Positions 1 through 5,155 of a stretch of 5,155 nt of DNA are shown here, in pieces (within the stretch, counting starts at the first letter, position 1; each line of letters starts with the position of its first letter). The translations under genes were made by a program, and so were the position numbers. The notes under the pieces are model-generated. The model searched no databases, had not been told where the DNA came from, and saw only the letters and a list, made by a program, of their open reading frames with translations. Origin of the DNA: an uncultured Anaerosporobacter sp. (lineage in GTDB: Bacteria > Bacillota > Clostridia > Lachnospirales > Lachnospiraceae); assembly GCA_945787925.1 (NCBI GenBank), contig CALZJY010000170.1, positions 1-5,155 of the forward strand. Reading direction: 5' to 3'.

Positions 1-201
1 AAGAGTTCCATACGCAAGAATGTATATAAGTTTAAGAATTATATCGAACCCGTGATTCTCTTACATGATGGACAGGGAAATAAGTTGACAGCCGAGCTCC
101 TTCCAGAACTCTTAGAAAAGATCAAGGCAGCCGGTTATGAGTTTGGAACATTGGATGAACGAAGCGAAGTTTATCAATGGCCACATGACTGGCAGAAATA
201 A
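1..201 (+). CDS. Polysaccharide (NodB-homology) deacetylase, C-terminal end only
   Basis: The reading frame is open from the first base and stops with TAA at 199-201, leaving the last 66 residues of a protein whose start is outside the window. The segment V-I-L-L-H-D-G-Q-G-N followed by L-P-E-L-L-E-K-I-K and G-Y-E-F-G-T-L matches the closing part of the NodB fold: the L-L-H-D strand carries the late catalytic-site histidine, and the helix plus G-Y-x-F strand end the domain. Such enzymes remove N-acetyl groups from peptidoglycan or other amino-sugar polymers, usually outside the membrane. The metal-binding Asp-His-His part would lie upstream and cannot be checked. The H-D-G-x-G-N wording is closer to general cell-wall GlcNAc deacetylases than to the sporulation enzyme PdaA, but substrate is not decidable from this piece. 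A tail of about 15 residues (ending W-P-H-D-W-Q-K) follows the domain. Confidence 0.8.
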   Translation, partial: KSSIRKNVYKFKNYIEPVILLHDGQGNKLTAELLPELLEKIKAAGYEFGTLDERSEVYQWPHDWQK

Positions 202-214
202 AAAGAAAACAATC

Positions 215-242
215 ACGATTTGAAAATGATTCACATAGATTA
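215..242 (+). promoter_or_regulatory. Candidate sigma-K-like mother-cell promoter of sleC
   Basis: CATAGATTA at 234-242 fits the sigma-K -10 pattern CATAnnnTA exactly. An AC at 215-216 lies 17 bases upstream, where the short sigma-K -35 element is expected. The -10 also matches the sigma-E pattern CATACAnT at seven of eight positions, but no sigma-E -35 is seen. Transcription would start near 248-250, just before the Shine-Dalgarno site. A cortex-lytic enzyme without a signal peptide is expected to be made in the mother cell. The elements are short, so chance matching is possible. Confidence 0.42.
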
Positions 243-254
243 TAGAAAAGGAAG

Positions 255-263
255 AAAAGAGGG
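255..263 (+). promoter_or_regulatory. Ribosome-binding site of sleC
   Basis: The purine run ending in AGAGGG (258-263) gives a GAGG core five bases before ATG 268. This favours ATG 268 over the in-frame TTG at 220 and ATG at 226, which have no comparable site upstream. Confidence 0.7.
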
Positions 264-267
264 AATT

Positions 268-1560
268 ATGAATAGAGATTTTGTATATCCTGCCGATGTG
301 AGCACACAGTCACTAGGCAGCTTAAGAGTCAATGTAACCTCACTCCTTCAGTCGAGACCAATTAAGGATGCAACAGTAACGGTGAGTCTTTCGTCGGAAC
401 CGGGAAATGTAGTAGAACAGTTAAAGACAGACGACAATGGTAAGACAGAAGTAATCGAACTAAGTGCGCCAAATATTGAATATAGCTTGGAGCCTTCTGC
501 AGAGCAGCCATATTCCGAGTACGATGTCAATGTGACCGTTCCTGGGTATGAAGGATTTTTTATCAGGGGCGTACAGATCCTGCCTACGGTAACTGCAATC
601 CAGAATGCACAGCTAGTGCCAAGGGAGAATAGACAGGGGACAGGAACTGGGACGAAAAGCAATAAGAGTGAAGAGGAGTATACGATTGGACCAAACGTAT
701 TATACGGCAATTATCCTCCAAAGATTGCAGAAGCAGAAATCAAGCCAACGGGCGGCAATGAAATCGTACTTTCCCAGGTCGTAATTCCAGAATATATCGT
801 AGTGCATAATGGGACGCCAAGGGATACGAGTGCGCAAAATTATTATTTGAAATATAAGGACTATATCAAAAATGTAGCATCAAGCGAGATTTATGCGACA
901 TGGCCAGAGGCAACGATTCAGGCCAATGTACTTGCCATCCAGTCGTTTACACTGAATCGTGTGTACACGGAGTGGTATCGGAATAAAGGATATAATTTTA
1001 CGATTACGTCTTCTACGGCATATGACCATAAATTTATACCGGATCGGAATATCTTCGACACGATTTCCAACGTGGTAGATACGATCTTTAGCAACTATCT
1101 ATCATTTCCAAATGAAAAACAGCCAATCCTTACCCAGTACTGCGATGGCAGGAATGTAACTTGTCCAAACTGGATGACCCAGTGGGGCTCGAAAGACCTA
1201 GGCGCACAAGGCTATAGCGCACTAGAAATCTTACGTAACTTCTATGGACAGAGCATGTACATCAATACGGCAGATGAGATTTCTGGTATCCCATCTTCGT
1301 GGCCGGGCGTAACATTAGAGATTGGATCCAGGGGAGAAAAGGTTCGTACGCTGCAGAATCAGTTAAATGTAATCTCCGGAGCATACCCACTCATTCCTAA
1401 GGTTGCAGAGGATGGGGTGTTTGGTGAGGCAACGTCAGAAGCCGTATCCGTATTCCAAAGAATCTTCGATCTTCCAGAGACAGGAACCGTAGATTTCAAG
1501 ACTTGGTATCAGATTAGTGGTATTTATGTTGCAGTAAGCAGAATTGCAGAATTACACTAG
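268..1560 (+). CDS. sleC: Spore cortex-lytic enzyme SleC, pre-pro form
   Basis: The protein is 430 residues, close to clostridial SleC (about 420-440). Residues ~10-118 form a beta-rich pre-domain resembling carboxypeptidase-regulatory or transthyretin-like folds. Residues ~119-170 are a linker and pro-region with the motif Y-G-N-Y-P-P-K-I. Residues ~175-327 are a SpoIID-like lytic transglycosylase domain containing D-Y-I-K-N-V-A-S-S-E-I, where Glu207 aligns with the SpoIID catalytic Glu, and T-Q-W-G-S-K-D-L-G. Residues ~348-422 are a PG_binding_1 domain (G-S-R-G-E-K-V-R-T-L-Q, then E-D-G-V-F-G). In the known family, SleC is a zymogen stored in the spore; a Csp subtilisin-like protease removes the pro-region at germination, and the mature enzyme cuts cortex peptidoglycan. 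No signal peptide or membrane segment is visible, as expected for a mother-cell product. Cys292 and Cys299 flank a D-G-R loop. An in-frame TTG at 220 would add 16 residues (charged, not signal-like); ATG 268 is preferred because of its ribosome-binding site and the likely transcript start. The assignment rests on remembered family sequence, not on a search. Confidence 0.88.
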   Translation: MNRDFVYPADVSTQSLGSLRVNVTSLLQSRPIKDATVTVSLSSEPGNVVEQLKTDDNGKTEVIELSAPNIEYSLEPSAEQPYSEYDVNVTVPGYEGFFIRGVQILPTVTAIQNAQLVPRENRQGTGTGTKSNKSEEEYTIGPNVLYGNYPPKIAEAEIKPTGGNEIVLSQVVIPEYIVVHNGTPRDTSAQNYYLKYKDYIKNVASSEIYATWPEATIQANVLAIQSFTLNRVYTEWYRNKGYNFTITSSTAYDHKFIPDRNIFDTISNVVDTIFSNYLSFPNEKQPILTQYCDGRNVTCPNWMTQWGSKDLGAQGYSALEILRNFYGQSMYINTADEISGIPSSWPGVTLEIGSRGEKVRTLQNQLNVISGAYPLIPKVAEDGVFGEATSEAVSVFQRIFDLPETGTVDFKTWYQISGIYVAVSRIAELH

Positions 1561-1609
1561 TTGCGTTTGGGAGGAACTGTAACTTCTAAATAGTATTAAT
1601 AAAAATAAT

Positions 1610-1635
1610 AAATGGGGCCAGGATAGGCCCCATTT
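1610..1635 (+). terminator. Intrinsic terminator hairpin after sleC
   Basis: AAATGGGGCC (1610-1619) and GGCCCCATTT (1626-1635) are perfect inverted repeats of 10 bp around the loop AGGATA. The hairpin lies 49 bases after the sleC stop and before the carA promoter. The T-tract on the + strand is only three bases, followed by CGCTG; the A/T-rich flank at 1596-1609 would give a better T-rich tail for - strand transcription. It probably separates sleC from carAB, perhaps with modest efficiency. Confidence 0.75.
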
Positions 1636-1663
1636 CGCTGATAGTCGGAGATAGAGAACATGC

Positions 1664-1697
1664 TCGAAAAAAGAAAATGATTTTGTCGAAAAAAAGG
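1664..1697 (+). promoter_or_regulatory. A-tracts upstream of carA promoter (possible UP element)
   Basis: TCGAAAAAAG (1664-1673) and TCGAAAAAAAGG (1686-1697) are near-identical direct copies about 22 bases apart, roughly two helical turns. The second sits just upstream of the -35 hexamer, where alpha-subunit-binding UP elements occur. The function is inferred; AT-rich spacers often contain such runs. Confidence 0.35.
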
Positions 1698-1699
1698 AC

Positions 1700-1728
1700 T
1701 TGCCATACCGAAATGGTTATGATACACT
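1700..1728 (+). promoter_or_regulatory. Vegetative (sigma-A type) promoter of carAB, extended -10
   Basis: TTGCCA (1700-1705; five of six to TTGACA) is followed after 17 bases by TACACT (1723-1728; four of six to TATAAT). A TG at 1720-1721, one base before the -10, makes it an extended -10 promoter. Transcription should start near 1735, giving a leader of about 108 bases before carA. The spacer holds a small inverted repeat, CCAT (1703-1706) and ATGG (1713-1716), which might be an operator half-site pair. Confidence 0.65.
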
Positions 1729-1756
1729 TATGACAATTTAGGATTAAGGCATAGTT

Positions 1757-1781
1757 AGAAAAAAGAAGTTTTCTTTTTTTT
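1757..1781 (+). promoter_or_regulatory. carA leader hairpin with T-tract (possible attenuator)
   Basis: AAAAAAGAA (1759-1767) and TTCTTTTTT (1771-1779) pair perfectly around the loop GTT, extendable by a G-T wobble and an A-T pair. The T-run continues to 1782, so the shape resembles a weak terminator, though only one pair is G-C. A second copy of AAAAAAGAA at 1818-1826, next to the carA ribosome-binding site, could compete for the same T-tract. Regulatory use is inference. Confidence 0.35.
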
Positions 1782-1788
1782 TGCGTAT

Positions 1789-1810
1789 TTTTCTAAATCC
1801 ACATAGAAAA
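1789..1810 (+). promoter_or_regulatory. Second small hairpin in carA leader
   Basis: TTTTCTA (1789-1795) and TAGAAAA (1804-1810) are perfect 7-bp inverted repeats around the loop AATCCACA. It is AT-rich and weak. It could form alongside either pairing of the neighbouring T-tract, and would bring that tract nearer to the downstream purine block. Confidence 0.3.
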
Positions 1811-1824
1811 TCAGAAGAAAAAAG

Positions 1825-1837
1825 AAAGGAATAGGTG
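1825..1837 (+). promoter_or_regulatory. Ribosome-binding region of carA, two possible Shine-Dalgarno cores
   Basis: AGGTG (1833-1837) lies five bases before ATG 1843. AAAGGA (1825-1830) lies six bases before GTG 1837 and twelve before ATG 1843. Both starts are therefore possible and differ by only two residues. ATG 1843 gives M-K-A-F-L-I-L-E-D-G, the usual CarA beginning in this group, and is preferred. Confidence 0.6.
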
Positions 1838-1842
1838 TGAAT

Positions 1843-2946
1843 ATGAAAGCTTTTCTAATACTAGAAGATGGGACGACTTTTACAGGAAAAAGCATTGGAT
1901 CTACGCGTGAAGTAATTAGTGAGATCGTGTTTAATACATCCATGACAGGATATTTGGAGGTCTTAACAGATCCAAGTTATGCAGGGCAGGCAGTTGCAAT
2001 GACATATCCGTTAATTGGAAATTATGGAGTTAGTTATGAGGATATGGAGTCAGCAAAGGCATGGCCAGATGGCTACATCGTTAGGGAAGTGGCAAGACAT
2101 GCGAGCAATTTCCGATGCGAAGATGGATTAGAAAAATTTCTAAAAGACAACGATATTCCAGGAATTGCGGGTATAGATACAAGAGCGTTGACGAAAGTTT
2201 TAAGAGAAAAAGGTACGATGAACGGTATGATTACTACCAACGAAGCCTTTGATCTTGAAGAAGTGAAGGCTCGTATAAAAGAATATAGCGTAACTGGTGT
2301 AGTGGAAAAAGTAACTTGTGCTTCCAAGACTACATATAAACCAGGTGACTTGGGAACAGATGAGTCAAACGCAAACGGATTTAAAGTAGCTTTAATGGAC
2401 TTTGGTTCAAAGAAGAACATTGTAAGATGTCTTTTAAGACGTGGTTGCGAGGTGACTGTTTACCCAGCACTTACAAGCGCCGAAGAAATTATTAATGATG
2501 CACCAGATGGTATCATGTTAAGTAATGGCCCTGGAGATCCAGCGGAATGTGTTTCTATCATTAAAGAAATCAAAACATTATTTGATACAGAGATTCCAAT
2601 CTTTGCAATTTGTTTAGGACACCAGTTATTAGCATTAGCGAACGGCGCTAAGACACACAAAATGAAATATGGCCATAGAGGTGCGAACCATCCAGTGAAA
2701 GATCTGACAACTGGTAAAGTCTATATCTCTTCTCAAAACCACGGATACGTAGTAGATGAAGACAGCTTAGACGAATCCATTGCAGAAACAAGTTTTATCA
2801 ACGTAAACGATAAGACAGTAGAAGGACTTCACTACGTAAATAAAAACGTATTTACTGTACAATTCCATCCAGAAGCATGTGCAGGACCAAAAGACAGTGA
2901 ATTCTTATTCGACAGATTTATTCATATGATGGAGGTGTGCAAATAA
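1843..2946 (+). CDS. carA: Carbamoyl-phosphate synthase small (glutaminase) subunit
   Basis: The protein is 367 residues, a normal CarA length (about 360-380). Residues 1 to ~135 form the CPSase small-chain domain, beginning A-F-L-I-L-E-D-G-T and containing T-D-P-S-Y-A-G-Q, with Ser45 in the conserved position. From ~180 onward is a class I glutamine amidotransferase domain: the S-N-G-P-G-D-P oxyanion loop at 227-233, the nucleophile Cys257 in A-I-C-L-G-H-Q, and His342 and Glu344 in Q-F-H-P-E. The triad is complete. It hydrolyses glutamine and channels ammonia to CarB in the cytoplasm, feeding pyrimidine and arginine synthesis. The stop codon overlaps the carB start by one base (TAATG), and the carB ribosome-binding site lies in its last codons, so the two are one operon. 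A GTG start at 1837 is also possible. The alternative symbol pyrAA is used when a separate arginine-specific enzyme exists; the window does not decide this. Confidence 0.97.
   Translation: MKAFLILEDGTTFTGKSIGSTREVISEIVFNTSMTGYLEVLTDPSYAGQAVAMTYPLIGNYGVSYEDMESAKAWPDGYIVREVARHASNFRCEDGLEKFLKDNDIPGIAGIDTRALTKVLREKGTMNGMITTNEAFDLEEVKARIKEYSVTGVVEKVTCASKTTYKPGDLGTDESNANGFKVALMDFGSKKNIVRCLLRRGCEVTVYPALTSAEEIINDAPDGIMLSNGPGDPAECVSIIKEIKTLFDTEIPIFAICLGHQLLALANGAKTHKMKYGHRGANHPVKDLTTGKVYISSQNHGYVVDEDSLDESIAETSFINVNDKTVEGLHYVNKNVFTVQFHPEACAGPKDSEFLFDRFIHMMEVCK
2931..2937 (+). promoter_or_regulatory. Ribosome-binding site of carB inside carA
   Basis: GGAGGTG is a near-perfect match to the 16S anti-Shine-Dalgarno, eight bases before ATG 2946, and lies within the last codons of carA. 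With the one-base overlap it indicates translational coupling and balanced subunit production. Confidence 0.85.
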
Positions 2947-5155
2947 TGCCAAGGATAGAAAGTATTAAAAAAGTATTAGTAATCGGTTCAGGACCAATCG
3001 TAATCGGACAGGCAGCAGAATTTGACTACGCAGGAACACAAGCTTGCCGTTCTTTAAAAGAAGAAGGAGTGGAAGTAGTATTAGTAAACTCCAACCCGGC
3101 AACAATCATGACAGACAAGGAGATTGCAGATAAGGTTTATATCGAACCACTGACATTAGAAGTGGTAAAAGAAATCATTATCAAGGAAAAACCAGACAGC
3201 ATCCTTCCAACCTTAGGAGGTCAAGCGGCATTAAATATTGCCATGGAACTTGAAGAATGTGGATTCTTAAGGGAACAAAACGTACGTCTGATCGGAACAA
3301 CTTCTCTTACAATCAAAAAAGCAGAAGATCGTTTAGAATTTAAAAATACGATGGAGAAAATCGGAGAGCCAGTGGCTGCCAGCTTAGTTGTTGAAAACGT
3401 AGAAGACGCCATCAGCTTTGCAGCAGGCATCGGTTACCCAGTTGTAATCCGTCCAGCATATACATTAGGCGGTAGCGGCGGCGGTATCGCTCACAACCCA
3501 ATCGAATTAGAAGAAATCTGTGAAAACGGACTTAGACTTTCCCGTGTAGGCCAATGTCTAATCGAACGTTGTATCGCAGGATGGAAAGAAATCGAATACG
3601 AAGTAATGCGTGATAGCGCAGGAAACTGCATCACAGTATGTAACATGGAAAACTTAGATCCAGTTGGTGTTCATACCGGAGATAGTATCGTAGTGGCACC
3701 AAGCCAGACATTATCCGATAAAGATCATCAAATGCTTCGTACTTCCGCATTGAACATCATCAGCGAATTAAATATCACAGGTGGATGTAACGTACAATAC
3801 GCATTAAATCCAGATTCTTTTGAATACTGTGTAATCGAAGTAAACCCTCGTGTAAGCCGTTCTTCTGCATTAGCATCCAAAGCGACAGGATACCCAATCG
3901 CAAAAGTTGCAGCAAAGATCGCCTTAGGTTACACATTAGATGAAATCAAAAATGCAATTACAGGAAAAACTTATGCAAGTTTCGAACCAGCGCTTGATTA
4001 CTGTGTTGTTAAGATTCCAAGACTTCCATTTGATAAATTCATCATGGCAAGCAGAACGCTTACGACCCAAATGAAAGCCACTGGTGAAGTAATGAGTATC
4101 TGTACGAACTTCGAAGGTGCCTTAATGAAAGCACTTCGTTCCTTAGAACAACACATCGACAGTTTAGTGACAGATGAATATAAAGAATTAAGCAAAGAAG
4201 ACGTGATCGAAAAACTTGCAGTAGTAGACGATCGAAGAATCTTCGTAATCGCAGAAGCAATCAGAAGAGGCGTATCCTTTGAAGAAATCCATGAAATCAC
4301 TAAGATCGATACTTGGTTCATCGATAAGATTGCAATCTTAGTAGAAATGGAAGAAGCATTAAAGAACCAACCTTTAACAGTAGAACTATTAGAAGATGCA
4401 AAACGTCTTGAATTCCCAGATAAGGTAATCGCATCCTTAACAGGAAAGACGGAAGACGAAGTGAAAAAGCTTCGCTACGAAAATAACATTACAAAAGCAT
4501 TCAAGATGGTAGATACATGTGCAGCAGAATTCGAGGCAAGCACACCATACTACTACGGAACATTCGGAAACTACTGTGAGGTAGACCCAAACTCTGACAA
4601 GAAGAAAGTGTTAGTCTTAGGTTCTGGTCCAATCCGTATCGGTCAAGGAATCGAATTCGATTACTGCTCTGTACATGCAACTTGGGCACTTCGTGACAAA
4701 GGTTATGAGACAATCATCGTAAATAACAATCCAGAAACAGTAAGTACGGATTTCGATATTGCAGATAAATTATACTTCGAACCATTAACTCCAGAAGATG
4801 TAGAAAATATCGTAAACCTTGAAAAACCATATGGTGCGGTAGTACAGTTCGGTGGACAGACAGCAATCAAGTTAACAGAAAGCTTGCTTAAGATGGGCGT
4901 AAAAATCTTAGGAACAAGCGCAGAAGACGTAGATGCTGCAGAAGATAGAGAATTATTCGATGAAATCTTAGAAGAATGCTGTATCCCAAGACCACAAGGA
5001 AAGACCGTATTTACAACGGAAGAAGCATTAGCAGCAGCAAACGAATTAGGATATCCAGTACTTGTTCGTCCTTCCTACGTACTTGGTGGTCAAGGTATGC
5101 AAATTGCAATCAGCGATCAAGACGTAATCGAATTCATGAGCATCATCAATCGTAC
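2946..5155 (+). CDS. carB: Carbamoyl-phosphate synthase large subunit, 3' end beyond window
   Basis: The frame is open from ATG 2946 to the window end: 736 codons of an expected ~1070. The first synthetase half (carboxyphosphate step) has the G-S-G-P-I-V-I-G-Q loop at 14-22, an ATP-grasp domain with Arg129 and Arg169 (both at E. coli numbering), the glycine-rich G-G-S-G-G-G loop after Arg169, His243, and metal ligands Gln284, Glu298 and Asn300 in E-V-N-P-R-V-S-R-S-S. The oligomerisation region covers ~400-550. The second half (carbamate to carbamoyl phosphate) begins with G-S-G-P-I-R-I-G-Q at ~559 and shows Arg668 and Arg708 in R-P-S-Y-V-L-G-G-Q-G; it is cut within its ATP-grasp domain. The remaining catalytic residues and the C-terminal allosteric domain, which would tell whether UMP, ornithine or neither regulates the enzyme, lie outside. 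No internal stop or frameshift was found. Codon choice is strongly biased (ATC, CGT, CCA, TTA, AAC), suggesting high expression. Confidence 0.97.
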   Translation, partial: MPRIESIKKVLVIGSGPIVIGQAAEFDYAGTQACRSLKEEGVEVVLVNSNPATIMTDKEIADKVYIEPLTLEVVKEIIIKEKPDSILPTLGGQAALNIAMELEECGFLREQNVRLIGTTSLTIKKAEDRLEFKNTMEKIGEPVAASLVVENVEDAISFAAGIGYPVVIRPAYTLGGSGGGIAHNPIELEEICENGLRLSRVGQCLIERCIAGWKEIEYEVMRDSAGNCITVCNMENLDPVGVHTGDSIVVAPSQTLSDKDHQMLRTSALNIISELNITGGCNVQYALNPDSFEYCVIEVNPRVSRSSALASKATGYPIAKVAAKIALGYTLDEIKNAITGKTYASFEPALDYCVVKIPRLPFDKFIMASRTLTTQMKATGEVMSICTNFEGALMKALRSLEQHIDSLVTDEYKELSKEDVIEKLAVVDDRRIFVIAEAIRRGVSFEEIHEITKIDTWFIDKIAILVEMEEALKNQPLTVELLEDAKRLEFPDKVIASLTGKTEDEVKKLRYENNITKAFKMVDTCAAEFEASTPYYYGTFGNYCEVDPNSDKKKVLVLGSGPIRIGQGIEFDYCSVHATWALRDKGYETIIVNNNPETVSTDFDIADKLYFEPLTPEDVENIVNLEKPYGAVVQFGGQTAIKLTESLLKMGVKILGTSAEDVDAAEDRELFDEILEECCIPRPQGKTVFTTEEALAAANELGYPVLVRPSYVLGGQGMQIAISDQDVIEFMSIINR

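Noticed and set aside
1..201. Deacetylase fragment as the sporulation enzyme PdaA
   Set aside because: The visible H-D-G-x-G-N segment is more typical of general cell-wall deacetylases, and the defining upstream motifs are outside the window.
220..267. In-frame N-terminal extension of SleC from TTG 220 or ATG 226
   Set aside because: No good ribosome-binding site precedes either codon, the added residues are charged and not signal-like, and the predicted promoter would start RNA downstream of them.
348..710. Open frame on the - strand within sleC
   Set aside because: It lies fully inside a well-supported + strand gene, has no recognisable motif and no ribosome-binding site that I can see.
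1781..1803. Arginine repressor (ARG box) near the carA leader
   Set aside because: The AT-rich centre resembles the pattern but the flanking TG/CA arms do not match well enough to claim it.
1796..1809. PyrR-binding loop in the carA leader
   Set aside because: Only the AATCC beginning fits; the required GNGAGGYU part is absent.
1755..1943. Open frame on the - strand across the carA leader
   Set aside because: Its end is translated from the A/T tracts of the leader and its start lies inside conserved carA sequence; no family features.
3998..4713. Several - strand open frames inside carB
   Set aside because: carB is conserved and unbroken across this stretch; the reverse frames are low-complexity, Ser/Leu-rich shadows of its codon bias.
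1..5155. Mobile element, CRISPR array, tRNA/rRNA or a new defence-type system
   Set aside because: No transposase or integrase frames, terminal repeats, spaced direct repeats or RNA gene signatures were seen; coding space is filled by known housekeeping and sporulation genes.

Overview
The window looks like chromosomal DNA of a spore-forming, low-to-moderate GC Firmicute of class Clostridia. The main reason is an almost complete match to the clostridial spore cortex-lytic enzyme SleC. The family Lachnospiraceae is a plausible guess from codon choice and the carAB style, but it is not proven. All genes lie on the + strand.

Left part (1-1635): the 3' end of a polysaccharide (NodB-type) deacetylase gene, a 66-base gap carrying a candidate mother-cell (sigma-K-like) promoter and a Shine-Dalgarno site, then a complete sleC-like gene (268-1560). 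A strong GC-rich hairpin at 1610-1635 follows and probably ends the transcript. This half concerns peptidoglycan: the deacetylase trims cell-wall glycan substituents, and SleC degrades spore cortex during germination after its pro-sequence is removed by Csp proteases, which are not encoded here.

Middle (1636-1842): an AT-rich intergenic region with A-tracts, a good extended -10 vegetative promoter, and a leader of about 108 bases. In the leader a T-tract can pair with either of two copies of the same purine block, the second of which adjoins the carA ribosome-binding site. No PyrR-binding consensus was found.

Right part (1843-5155): carA, complete, and carB, cut off by the window end after about 736 residues. 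They overlap by one base (TAATG) and are translationally coupled. Together they encode glutamine-dependent carbamoyl-phosphate synthase: CarA releases ammonia from glutamine, and CarB uses it with bicarbonate and two ATP to make carbamoyl phosphate for pyrimidine and arginine synthesis. All key catalytic residues checked are present.

I see no mobile element, CRISPR array, RNA gene or novel defence-type system. The gene content is ordinary; the most interesting points are in the two regulatory gaps.
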